Assembly: GCA_020850695.1 (NCBI GenBank)
Contig: JADZEF010000345.1
Coordinates: 1-52,980, forward strand
Direction of reading: 5' to 3'
Origin: Planctomycetaceae bacterium
GTDB taxonomy: Bacteria > Planctomycetota > Planctomycetia > Planctomycetales > Planctomycetaceae
DNA length: 52,980 bases
In this document: positions 26,807 to 34,075 of the stretch, in pieces
How positions within the stretch are numbered: the first letter of the stretch is position 1
How the letters are laid out: each line of letters starts with the position of its first letter
Notes under the pieces: model-generated
Told to the model about the DNA's origin: nothing
The model's database searches: none
The model's input: the letters and a program-made list of their open reading frames with translations, nothing else
Made by a program: the position numbers and the translations under genes

Positions 26807-28276
26807 ATGCGCAAGCGGGGGCGACGCGGGGCTTCGATTCAGAAGACGATCCAGTCGGCGGCGACTCCGGTGTTCGCTCTCAACGATCGCCGCCTGCTGA
26901 CGCTGTTCAACGCGGGCTGCGAGGCGCTGACGGGCTGGACGGCCGAGGATGTGCTGGGCGAGCAATGCGACTACGCGGGAGACGACAACCCCTCGCACGT
27001 GACGGCCGTGACGACCGCTCTCTGTCCGCCGCCGGAGGTTTTCAGCGGGGGAGCGACGGCTTCGGTTCCCGCCGAGATCCTGCACCGCGATGGACACTGT
27101 CTTGCGAAGCAGATTCACTTCGTCCCGCTGCGCGACGCCGAAGGACACGTGCTGAGCGTCGTGGGGCTGATCACCGAGCGCGATCTGGTGAATGTTATTG
27201 AGGCCCCGCTGTCGCAACGGATGCATGCCGAGGTGGCGGCGCTGCGGAACGCTCTTCGCAGCCGGTATGGCGTGAAGTCGGTCGTGGCCCGCACCCCCGC
27301 GATGTTGCGGGTGTTGCAGCAAGTGGAGATGGCGCGGCGAGGGATGTCTCCGGTGTTGCTGCGCGGCGAGCGAGGCGTCGGGAAGGAACACCTCGCGCGG
27401 GTGATTCACACCGAGAGCGAGACGCGTAACCGGAGCTTCGTTCCGCTCGACTGCCGCACGCTCCCCGAGTTCGAGGTTCGGCAGACGTTGCGGCGGCTCT
27501 TCTCACGCGATCCGGACGACCGACGTCCCGAATCGACGCTTTCGACTGCACTGCAACCCGGGACGCTGTTCCTGCAGCACGTCGAGGCGTTGTCGCGCGA
27601 TCTTCAAGAGTTCGTGGCGAAGGAGCTTGCGGGAGATTCTCCCCGACTGAGTGTGCGGATTCTTGCCGGGACGCAGGTCGATCTCGCGTCGGCTGTCGAG
27701 AATGAGTCGTGTCGCCAGGACCTCTACTTTCGGCTGACGGCGCTCGAAATCGCGATCCCGCCGTTGCGGGAACGGATCGAAGAGATTCCGCTGCTCGCTC
27801 AGGTGTTCCTTGAAGAGCGGAACCGCGGGGCCGAGACGCAGCGGAGCGGACTTTCCGAGGATGTGCTGCGGCAGTTCGCCGAGTACCGCTGGCCGGGCAA
27901 CCTCGATGAGTTGGCGGCGGTGGTGGGTGAAGCATGGGCCGCGGCCGCAACGCCTCAGATTCAGGCGGCGGACTTGCCGTTCCGATTCCGAACCGGACGC
28001 GACGCCCAGGATTCGACCGGTGACGACGCGGTGCGCGTGATGCCACTCGAGGAGTTTCTGGCGGCCGCGGAGCGGGATGAGATTGAACGGGTACTGGAGC
28101 TGTGCCGGCACAACCGCTCGAGAGCGGCGGCGCTGCTTGGAATGAACCGGCCGAAGTTGTACCGGCGGATGGAGGCGTTAGGCCTAGTAGCGGGTGACGA
28201 AGTCGACGATGCGATTTCGACTTCGTCAAAGCCCGTAAGCTCTGAGGATGAGGCCCACGAAGGCAAAGATAATTAG
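26807..28276 (+). CDS. NtrC-like transcriptional regulator with degenerate ATPase
   Basis: A 489-residue protein with a PAS-like domain (about 14-125), an AAA+ core of the sigma54-activator type (about 155-390) and a Fis-type helix-turn-helix (about 414-460, CRHNRSRAAALLGMNRPKLYRRMEALGL). Walker A is GERGVGKE (187-194). Walker B, normally LFLDE, is LFLQH (254-258), so both acidic residues are lost, and the GAFTGA sigma54-contact loop is absent. It therefore probably does not hydrolyse ATP or activate sigma54, and may act as a sigma70 regulator or repressor like some PspF-family relatives. It lies upstream of the fab cluster, which it might control; that is only inference. Confidence 0.87.
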   Translation: MRKRGRRGASIQKTIQSAATPVFALNDRRLLTLFNAGCEALTGWTAEDVLGEQCDYAGDDNPSHVTAVTTALCPPPEVFSGGATASVPAEILHRDGHCLAKQIHFVPLRDAEGHVLSVVGLITERDLVNVIEAPLSQRMHAEVAALRNALRSRYGVKSVVARTPAMLRVLQQVEMARRGMSPVLLRGERGVGKEHLARVIHTESETRNRSFVPLDCRTLPEFEVRQTLRRLFSRDPDDRRPESTLSTALQPGTLFLQHVEALSRDLQEFVAKELAGDSPRLSVRILAGTQVDLASAVENESCRQDLYFRLTALEIAIPPLRERIEEIPLLAQVFLEERNRGAETQRSGLSEDVLRQFAEYRWPGNLDELAAVVGEAWAAAATPQIQAADLPFRFRTGRDAQDSTGDDAVRVMPLEEFLAAAERDEIERVLELCRHNRSRAAALLGMNRPKLYRRMEALGLVAGDEVDDAISTSSKPVSSEDEAHEGKDN

Positions 28277-28295
28277 ACCGTTTCTCACGGATTCC

Positions 28296-28652
28296 ATGAT
28301 GGCTATCGCCCCCAGGCTTTTGCCAAGCGAACTCCACTACATTATCCCGCTGGCAGATCAGCACGGGACGAAAGCGAGAATCTGGGAGTGGGATCCTGAA
28401 CTTGGAAGACATACCGGCCACGTCGAGCGGCTATCGTCCGACGAGATCGCCGCGTTGAGTGATCTGTACCGTGAAATCTCAGCGAGAGATCACGGTCGCC
28501 TGATCAACCAATGGCACGAGCAACACCAACTGAAGCCAGGCTTCATTGCCGCGACAACCTGGCCGGTCTACGGGCTGCTAATCCTCTTTCAGCAACTGGG
28601 GGAACGAGGCATCGCCCCGTTCAATGACGGAGAGATCCGGCCGCATCCGTAG
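28296..28652 (+). CDS. Hypothetical small protein
   Basis: A 118-residue protein (MMAIAPRLLPSELHYIIPLADQHGTKARIWEW...) with no family I recognise. It is mixed in charge, with a helical part LSSDEIAALSDLYREISARDHGRL and one hydrophobic segment (TTWPVYGLLILFQQLG) that could be buried or membrane-associated. Lower GC than its neighbours and the 19-base gap after the regulator stop suggest a recent or loosely held gene. The start at 28296 avoids overlap; an upstream ATG at 28248 overlaps the regulator by 29 bases. It precedes a strong promoter for the fab genes and is probably read with the regulator. Confidence 0.6.
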   Translation: MMAIAPRLLPSELHYIIPLADQHGTKARIWEWDPELGRHTGHVERLSSDEIAALSDLYREISARDHGRLINQWHEQHQLKPGFIAATTWPVYGLLILFQQLGERGIAPFNDGEIRPHP

Positions 28653-28722
28653 AAGCACCGACCGGCGGCGCCGACTAACTCCGATCCCGACTGGCCGCGC
28701 CTGTGGGACTGGGCGATTCGGG

Positions 28723-28751
28723 TTGTCCCGCCCGCAAGGTTTCCCTATACT
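28723..28751 (+). promoter_or_regulatory. Sigma70-type promoter of the fab cluster
   Basis: TTGTCC (28723-28728), an exact 17-base spacer, and TATACT (28746-28751) lie about 50 bases upstream of the first dehydratase ATG. Both hexamers match the consensus in four or more positions, and the region is free of genes. It is the best promoter candidate in the window. Confidence 0.6.
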
Positions 28752-28798
28752 CCCCCAATTGAGGGAGCGAAAGGACTCGTTCAAGGCTGATCGTACCG

Positions 28799-29278
28799 AT
28801 GCATTTTTCGCTGGTTGATCGGATCACGGCGCTGGAGCCAGGGCGGGCCATCTCGACCCTGAAGAATCTCACGCTGGCCGAAGAATACCTTCAGGATCAC
28901 TTCCCCGGCTTCCCCGTCATGCCGGGCGTGATGATGGTCGAGACGCTGGTGCAGTCTGCTGCCTGGCTGATGCGGGCGACCACCGACTTTGCCTGCAGCA
29001 CGACGCTGCTCAAGCAGGCCAAAGCCGTGAAGTTCAATAACTTTGTGACACCGGGCCGGTCGCTGTCCGTCACCTTGACGGTGCATGAGTGGGGCGATCG
29101 CGTCAGCACGTTTAAAGCCTCCGGCACGGTCGACGGACAGTCGGCAGTGTCGGCCCGGATCGTCGTCGAACAGTTCAATCTCTCGGACCGCAACCCGTCT
29201 TTCGCCGACAACGACAAGCGGCGAATCGACTTGCTGCGGGCTCAGTTTACCCGCCTCTGGACTCCACCGGCGGGGTAA
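28799..29278 (+). CDS. 3-hydroxyacyl-ACP dehydratase, FabZ-like (first of two)
   Basis: A 159-residue hot-dog-fold enzyme of fatty-acid or polyketide type. The FabZ active-site stretch DHFPGFPVMPGVMMVETL is present, with His34 and Glu48 as catalytic residues, so it should dehydrate 3-hydroxyacyl-ACP to the trans-2-enoyl form. It opens the fab cluster and differs from the second copy at 31076, which suggests different chain lengths or a non-catalytic partner role. Position right after a good promoter supports it as the first cistron. The following 188-base spacer carries a large tandem inverted repeat, unusual inside an operon. Confidence 0.88.
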   Translation: MHFSLVDRITALEPGRAISTLKNLTLAEEYLQDHFPGFPVMPGVMMVETLVQSAAWLMRATTDFACSTTLLKQAKAVKFNNFVTPGRSLSVTLTVHEWGDRVSTFKASGTVDGQSAVSARIVVEQFNLSDRNPSFADNDKRRIDLLRAQFTRLWTPPAG

Positions 29279-29282
29279 GGCA

Positions 29283-29449
29283 GGGTGCGAAGAGGTGTGA
29301 AGGGGTGAGAAAAGGTGCGAAGAGGCAAGGAAAAGAGACCTCCCCGCGACTTTGCTTTCTCCCTAACATTCTTTCCACTCCCCGCTGAAACCACTGCCTT
29401 CTCCTGCCACTTCATACCTTTTCGCACCTCTTCACACCCTTTCGCACCC
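29283..29449. repeat. 10-bp-period tandem repeat arranged as inverted arms (copy A)
   Basis: The left arm (29283-29330) is built of AGGTGCGAAG-type decamers: GGGTGCGAAG, AGGTGTGAAG, GGGTGAGAAA, AGGTGCGAAG. The right arm (29403-29449) is the complementary strand of similar decamers. The arms flank about 70 bases. The same family appears in the next spacer at 30241-30362. It would form a long imperfect stem in the mRNA between the first dehydratase and fabG. Confidence 0.85.
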
Positions 29450-29466
29450 CGTTTACAGGCCACTCG

Positions 29467-30219
29467 ATGAGACTTGCAGGGAAGATCGCTCTGGTGACCG
29501 GGGGAAGCCGCGGGATTGGCAAGGCCATCGTGTGGAAACTCGCCCGCGAAGGGGCGAAAGTGGCTTTTGTGTATAAAGCCAGCGCCGAATCTGCCGAAAA
29601 GATGGTGAGCGACCTCGCGCTGGATCAGCGCGAGGCGATCGCATTGCAGGCCGACGTCAAGTCGAAAAAGGACGCGGAAGCGACGGTCGAGAAGGTTCTG
29701 GAGAAGTGGGGCAAAATCGACATTCTGGTCAATAACGCAGGCGTGATTAAGGATGGTCTGCTGGCGACGATGCCGCCCGAGAACTGGGCCGAGGTCATCG
29801 AGACCAACCTGAACAGCGTCTACAACTTCTGCCACAGTGCGATGCGTTCGATGATGTCGGCCCGCTACGGGCGGATCATCAATATGTCGAGCGTCGCGGC
29901 CAACTGCGGCAACCCCGGCCAGTCGAACTATGCGGCCAGCAAGGGGGGCATTGAAGGATTCACGCGGTGCCTGGCGACCGAGATCGCCCGGCGCGGCATC
30001 ACCGTGAATGCGGTGGCGCCCGGATTTATCGAGACGGACATGACTGTCGCGGTGCGGAATGCGGCAGGATCGGAAATCGAGAAGCACATTCCCTGCCGCC
30101 GCCTGGGCCAGCCCGACGACATCGCGAATGCGGTGGCGTTCTTGGCCAGCGACGAGGCCTCGTACATCACGGGGCACGTCCTGACGGTCGACGGCGGATT
30201 GACGCTGGGTGGGTTTTAG
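29467..30219 (+). CDS. fabG: 3-oxoacyl-ACP reductase
   Basis: A 250-residue short-chain dehydrogenase/reductase. The NADP(H) loop TGGSRGIG is at 11-18, NNAG at 89-92, and the catalytic Ser142, Tyr155 and Lys159 lie in NMSSVAA and SNYAASKGG. PGFIETDM and the C-terminal DGGLTLGG are FabG-like. It should reduce 3-oxoacyl-ACP to 3-hydroxyacyl-ACP in the cytoplasm, supplying both dehydratases of the cluster. It lies between two spacers carrying the decamer inverted repeats, so mRNA structure on either side may tune its level. Confidence 0.92.
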   Translation: MRLAGKIALVTGGSRGIGKAIVWKLAREGAKVAFVYKASAESAEKMVSDLALDQREAIALQADVKSKKDAEATVEKVLEKWGKIDILVNNAGVIKDGLLATMPPENWAEVIETNLNSVYNFCHSAMRSMMSARYGRIINMSSVAANCGNPGQSNYAASKGGIEGFTRCLATEIARRGITVNAVAPGFIETDMTVAVRNAAGSEIEKHIPCRRLGQPDDIANAVAFLASDEASYITGHVLTVDGGLTLGGF

Positions 30220-30240
30220 CAGGCAGGGTGCGGGCAGGCG

Positions 30241-30362
30241 GGGTGCGAAGAGGTGCGAAAAGGTATGAAGAGGTGCGAAGAGGCAGGATTTCAGCCGCCG
30301 GCAGAGAGAAGTCTTCCTGCCCCTTCGCACCTTTTCGCACCTCTTCACACCTCTTCGCACCC
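30241..30362. repeat. 10-bp-period tandem repeat arranged as inverted arms (copy B)
   Basis: The left arm (30241-30287) reads as four decamers near AGGTGCGAAG plus AGGCAGG. The right arm (30316-30362) is its reverse complement with 41 of 47 positions matching, around a 28-base loop. It is placed between the fabG stop and the acyl carrier protein gene. The segment GCGAAAAGGTATGAAG is shared with copy A, so the two are copies of one element. Confidence 0.88.
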
Positions 30363-30493
30363 GGATTGATCCGCACCCCGATTGACGTCCGGCCGACCTT
30401 GCGTCAGCCGGTTCGCAGCAGGCCAGGAGGGTCTGTTGCTTTCCGTGGCAGCGGGGCTTCCCCCGCACTCCAATGATTCAGGAGAGTTTTCCC

Positions 30494-30898
30494 ATGCCGA
30501 TGACGCAAGACGACATCCTCACTAAGGTCCGCACCACCCTGTGCGACGCCCTCGGCGTTGACGAAGATGAAGTGACGCTCGAATCGACCCTGGTCGGCGA
30601 CCTGGGCGCCGAGTCGATCGACTTCCTCGATATCGTGTTCCGCCTCGAGAAGAACTTCAGCCTGAAGATTCCCCGCGGCGAACTGTTCCCGGAAAGCCTC
30701 GCTTCGGCCGACTCGGGCTTCGTGAAGGATGGAAAGGTCACGACCGAAGGCATCGCCGAACTCCGCAAGCGCATGCCGCACGCCGACGTCGACAAGCTCG
30801 CCGCCGACCCGCGCGTCCAGAACATCCAGGAACTGTTCACGGTCGGCATGATCGTGAAGTTCCTGCAGAACAAGCTCGCGAAGAGCGCCGCCGCCTGA
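30494..30898 (+). CDS. Acyl carrier protein with a long C-terminal extension
   Basis: A 134-residue acyl carrier protein. GDLGAESIDFLDIVF holds Ser41, the expected 4'-phosphopantetheine site, and the surroundings (LGVDEDEVTLESTL) are classic ACP. Ordinary ACPs have about 78 residues; here about 50 extra residues (FPESLASADSGFVKDG... to RMPHADVDKLAA) separate helix II from the final helix QELFTVGMIVKFLQNKL. AGGAGAG precedes the ATG at 30494. Long ACPs often serve a dedicated pathway with their own synthase. It is flanked by fabG and fabZ/fabF genes, so it is likely the carrier of this cluster. Confidence 0.9.
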   Translation: MPMTQDDILTKVRTTLCDALGVDEDEVTLESTLVGDLGAESIDFLDIVFRLEKNFSLKIPRGELFPESLASADSGFVKDGKVTTEGIAELRKRMPHADVDKLAADPRVQNIQELFTVGMIVKFLQNKLAKSAAA

Positions 30899-30940
30899 GG
30901 AGGATGGGGGGATTGAGGGATGGGGCGATGGGGGGAGAGG
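30899..30940 (+). repeat. G-rich GATGGGG spacer repeat (second copy)
   Basis: AGGATGGGGGGATTGAGGG and GATGGGGCGATGGGGGGAG directly follow the ACP stop, matching the run after prs at 3228-3300. Downstream, at 31025-31053, an 8-bp hairpin (AACCCGGC and GCCGGGTT) sits about 20 bases before the next gene's Shine-Dalgarno. Confidence 0.6.
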
Positions 30941-31075
30941 CCAACGGTTATCTCACTCTTCCGACGCTTGCTTCGCTCAATCGACTCTCATTCGTCGCTT
31001 GCGGGTTCGCAATGTTTCAACCGGAACCCGGCCTCATCCGTGAGCGCCGGGTTTCCCCGCGCTGGAAGGACTCAC

Positions 31076-31543
31076 ATGCGCTGGATCTGGATTGACCGCT
31101 TCCTCGAACTGCAGTCGGGCGTGCAGGCGCGGGCGGTCAAGAATGTGACGATGGCCGAAGAGCATCTCCACGATCATTACCCGGGCTTTCCGGTGATGCC
31201 CGGTTCGCTGATGCTCGAAGGGATGGCGCAGACCGGCGGCATCCTGCTCGGCGAGAAGAACCAGTTCAAGCACATCGTCATCCTGGCGAAGGTGCCGAAC
31301 ATCACGTTCCACAGCGAGGTCGTCCCCGGCGACCAGGTCATCTACACGGCGAAGCTCGTCGACGCCCGCGACGAAGGGGGCACGGTCGAGTGCACCGCTA
31401 CGGTAGGCGAGCGGCTTGTCGCGGAAGCCGAGATCATGTTCGCTCATCTCGACCAGAGCGATCCGACGTTCGGCGCGATCGACCAGAAGAATTTCGTGTT
31501 CTCGATGAATCTGATGAGCGTGATGGACGTCGGGCGGGTGTAA
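31076..31543 (+). CDS. fabZ: 3-hydroxyacyl-ACP dehydratase FabZ (second of two)
   Basis: A 155-residue hot-dog-fold dehydratase. DHYPGFPVMPGSLMLEGMAQ gives His34 and Glu48 at the same positions as in the first copy, and the sequence LVAEAEIMFAHLDQ near the end is closer to standard FabZ than the first copy is. GGAAGGA precedes the ATG at 31076. Two FabZ-like genes in one cluster are seen in specialised type II systems such as aryl-polyene and ladderane pathways, where they handle different chain steps. A 62-base spacer with CCCTCGACCC-type repeats separates it from fabF. Confidence 0.9.
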   Translation: MRWIWIDRFLELQSGVQARAVKNVTMAEEHLHDHYPGFPVMPGSLMLEGMAQTGGILLGEKNQFKHIVILAKVPNITFHSEVVPGDQVIYTAKLVDARDEGGTVECTATVGERLVAEAEIMFAHLDQSDPTFGAIDQKNFVFSMNLMSVMDVGRV

Positions 31544-31570
31544 CCCTATCGCACCCGGCTTCGTGTCTGT

Positions 31571-31605
31571 CCCTCGACCCTTGACCCTCAGCCCTAGACC
31601 CTCCC
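31571..31605 (+). repeat. CCCTCGACCC-type repeat before the fabF start
   Basis: CCCTCGACCC, TTGACCCTC and TAGACCCTCCC units run directly into the fabF ATG, as in the spacer before the ferredoxin gene (10548-10582). No ordinary Shine-Dalgarno is present, so the repeat occupies the place of the ribosome-binding site. Confidence 0.55.
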
Positions 31606-32889
31606 ATGCGTCGTCGCGTTGTCGTCACTGGAATCGGTTGCGTCACTCCCGTCGGCAACAGCGCGGCCGAGCTCTGGTCTTCCTTCCGCGAAGCGAAGAG
31701 CGGGATCGGGAAGATTTCGCTGTTCGACGCGTCGAAGTTCCCGACGAAGTTCGCCGCCGAAGTCAAGGGGATGAACCTCGCCGACTACGTCCCCGACCCC
31801 GAGACGTTCGCCCCCGCTGGCCGCAACATCCGCTTTGCGGTGGCGGCCGGTGTGCAGGCGATGAAGGATTCGGGCATCAATGAATCGGGGCTCGACCCGG
31901 CCCGGCTCGGCGTCTACCTCGGAGCCGGCGAAGGACAGCAGGACTTCCCGCTGTTCATGAACATGATCGCCAAGGCCCAGTCGTCCGGAACGCTCGATCT
32001 CGAGAACTTCACCCGCCAGGGGCTCGAACAGCTCACGCCCGAAATCGAACTGGAGCAGGAGCCCAACATGCCCGCGGGGCATCTGGCTCAACTGTTCAAC
32101 GCCCAAGGGCCGAACCTCAACTGCCTCACCGCGTGTGCGGCGTCGAGCCAGGCGCTGGGCGAGGCGAGCGAACTGATCCGTCGCGGCGATGCGGACGCGA
32201 TGATCAGCGGCGGCGCTCACAGCATGATCCACCCGTTCGGCGTGACGGGTTTCAACCTGCTGACGGCCCTTTCGACCAACAACGACGACCCCTCGCGGGC
32301 GTCTCGGCCCTTCGACAAGAACCGGGACGGCTTCGTCCTCGGCGAAGGGGCCGGCATCCTGATTCTCGAAGAGCTGGAGCACGCGAAGCGTCGGGGGGCT
32401 CACATCTACGGCGAACTCGTCGGTTACGGTTCGAGCGCCGACGCCTACCGCATCACCGACATTCATCCGGAAGGCCGCGGGGCCACCGCCTGCATGCGGA
32501 TGGCGATGCGGGACGCGAAGCTCAACCCGGAAGACATCCACTACATCAACGCCCACGGCACCAGCACCGAGGTGAACGACCGCGTCGAGACGGCGGCCAT
32601 CAAGGGGGCCCTGGGCGAAGCCGCCCGCAAAGTCCCCATCTCTTCCATCAAAAGCATGAGCGGCCATCTCATCGCAGCCGCCGGAGCCGTTGAAGCCATC
32701 ACGTGCCTGCTTTCCATCAGGGACGGCGTCCTTCCCCCGACCATCAACTACGAAACTCCCGATCCCGATTGCGATCTGGATTACGTCCCCAATACTGCCC
32801 GCGAGAAGCCGGTGAGGTATGCTCTCTCGAACAGTTTTGGTTTCGGGGGCCAGAACATCTCTTTGATCTTCGCAGCCTACAAGGGCTGA
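31606..32889 (+). CDS. fabF: 3-oxoacyl-ACP synthase II
   Basis: A 427-residue thiolase-fold condensing enzyme. The nucleophile is Cys177 in CLTACAASSQ, and the two histidines are His317 in NAHGTSTEVND and His354 in KSMSGHLIAAAGAVE; the end SNSFGFGGQNISLIF is typical. It condenses malonyl-ACP with acyl-ACP. The N-terminal stretch contains a short insertion (LENFTRQGLEQLTPEIELEQEPNM region) compared with E. coli FabF, which may change substrate range. It completes a set of elongation enzymes and is followed one base later by a hydrolase gene. Confidence 0.93.
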   Translation: MRRRVVVTGIGCVTPVGNSAAELWSSFREAKSGIGKISLFDASKFPTKFAAEVKGMNLADYVPDPETFAPAGRNIRFAVAAGVQAMKDSGINESGLDPARLGVYLGAGEGQQDFPLFMNMIAKAQSSGTLDLENFTRQGLEQLTPEIELEQEPNMPAGHLAQLFNAQGPNLNCLTACAASSQALGEASELIRRGDADAMISGGAHSMIHPFGVTGFNLLTALSTNNDDPSRASRPFDKNRDGFVLGEGAGILILEELEHAKRRGAHIYGELVGYGSSADAYRITDIHPEGRGATACMRMAMRDAKLNPEDIHYINAHGTSTEVNDRVETAAIKGALGEAARKVPISSIKSMSGHLIAAAGAVEAITCLLSIRDGVLPPTINYETPDPDCDLDYVPNTAREKPVRYALSNSFGFGGQNISLIFAAYKG

Positions 32890-32890
32890 C

Positions 32891-33871
32891 ATGTCGCTCG
32901 CGAATGTCCTGCTTGTCGCCGCCGGGGCGCTCCTGGTCTTCGACCTGATCGTCCGGACGATCTGCGGCCGCCTCGTCCTGCGGCACTTCGAGCGCAAGAT
33001 CCCGTTCGCGGTCGAGCAGGCCACTCCCAACCTGTCCGCCGAGCGGATCGAATTCCCCTCGGCCGACGGCCTGACGCTCCGCGGTTCGCTGTTGCGTCAC
33101 ACCGACCAGAAGCCGCGCGGGCTGGTGATCTTCTGCCCCGAACTCGAAGGCAGCCACTGGTCGGCGAACAACTACGCGGCGGGGCTGTTCGCGGGGGGCT
33201 ACGACGTCCTCTCGTTCGATTTCCGCAACCAGGGGGAGAGCGACTCGACCCCCGGCTACGAGCCGATGCACTGGCTGACCGAGTACGAAGTCTCGGACGT
33301 CCTCTCGGCCATTCGCTACGCCCGATCGCGTGCGGACATCGCCTCACTGCCCATCGGCCTCTTCGGCATCAGCCGCGGCGGCGGTGCGGCGCTGGCGGCC
33401 GCCATCCGCACGCCCGACGTCCAGGTGGTGGCCTGCGAAGGGGCGTACTCAACCGAATCGCTGATGCTGCACTATGTGCTGCGGTGGGCGTCGCTATACG
33501 TTCCCGCATGGGTGATGCGGCGGCTGCCGATCTGGCATGTCCGCGGAACGCTGGTGCTGGTGCGGTGGTTCTCGGGCTGGCGGAAGCGCGTCCGCCACGT
33601 GACGATCGAACGCTCGCTCCCCGTCCTGAGCGACCGCAGCATCCTCATGATCGCCGGCGGCCGTGACACCTACGTGACGCCACAGATCACCGAGATCCTG
33701 GCGAAGCGGGTCGATCCGACGCGGGAACTCCTCTGGGTCGTCCCCGCCGCGCGCCACAACGAAGCCCGCCACGTCGACCAGGCAGGCTACGACGAGCGCT
33801 TGCTGGAAGCCTTCCGCCGCCTCGAAACGCCGGTCCCGGACCGCTTCCCGCGTCTGCTGCATGTGGCGTGA
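32891..33871 (+). CDS. Membrane-anchored alpha/beta hydrolase
   Basis: A 326-residue protein with an N-terminal membrane segment (ANVLLVAAGALLVFDLIVRTI), then an alpha/beta hydrolase domain: GLVIFCPELEGSHWSANN, YDVLSFDFRNQGESDST and the nucleophile elbow GLFGISRGGGAA (Ser161). AGGRDTYVTP holds the likely acid Asp and RHNEARH the likely His. It starts one base after fabF, so it is surely in the same operon and may release or transfer the acyl product, or act on membrane lipids. The substrate is inferred only from context. A basic patch (WRKRVRHVTIERS) may lie near the membrane. Confidence 0.85.
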   Translation: MSLANVLLVAAGALLVFDLIVRTICGRLVLRHFERKIPFAVEQATPNLSAERIEFPSADGLTLRGSLLRHTDQKPRGLVIFCPELEGSHWSANNYAAGLFAGGYDVLSFDFRNQGESDSTPGYEPMHWLTEYEVSDVLSAIRYARSRADIASLPIGLFGISRGGGAALAAAIRTPDVQVVACEGAYSTESLMLHYVLRWASLYVPAWVMRRLPIWHVRGTLVLVRWFSGWRKRVRHVTIERSLPVLSDRSILMIAGGRDTYVTPQITEILAKRVDPTRELLWVVPAARHNEARHVDQAGYDERLLEAFRRLETPVPDRFPRLLHVA

Positions 33872-33881
33872 CGCGGAAACA

Positions 33882-33905
33882 GCAGGGCCACGGAAACGAC
33901 GGATT
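33882..33905 (+). repeat. Left 24-bp inverted repeat of a putative cassette
   Basis: The 24 bases starting GCAGGGCCACGG and ending CGACGGATT are an exact reverse complement of 35156-35179. Weaker similarity continues a few bases on both sides. It lies 11 bases after the hydrolase stop. Together the two repeats bound 1.25 kb with one gene. Confidence 0.9.
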
Positions 33906-34075
33906 CGAAGGAGGGATCATGGAGACTTCCAAGCGTTGAAACGTCGCTCCGTCGCTTCTTGGCAACAGCTGCCAGTGCACGCGCGAAGTTGTCGCTGTTG
34001 CATCGGGTAGTGCTCGACACGCTACAATCCGTGCTGCTGTCAGCACCTTCGGTGGCCTTGTAGGGATACGCCACG

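Noticed and set aside
30241..30362. Possible CRISPR array
   Set aside because: The units are 10-bp tandem copies without unique spacers, arranged in two opposite arms; no cas genes are present.
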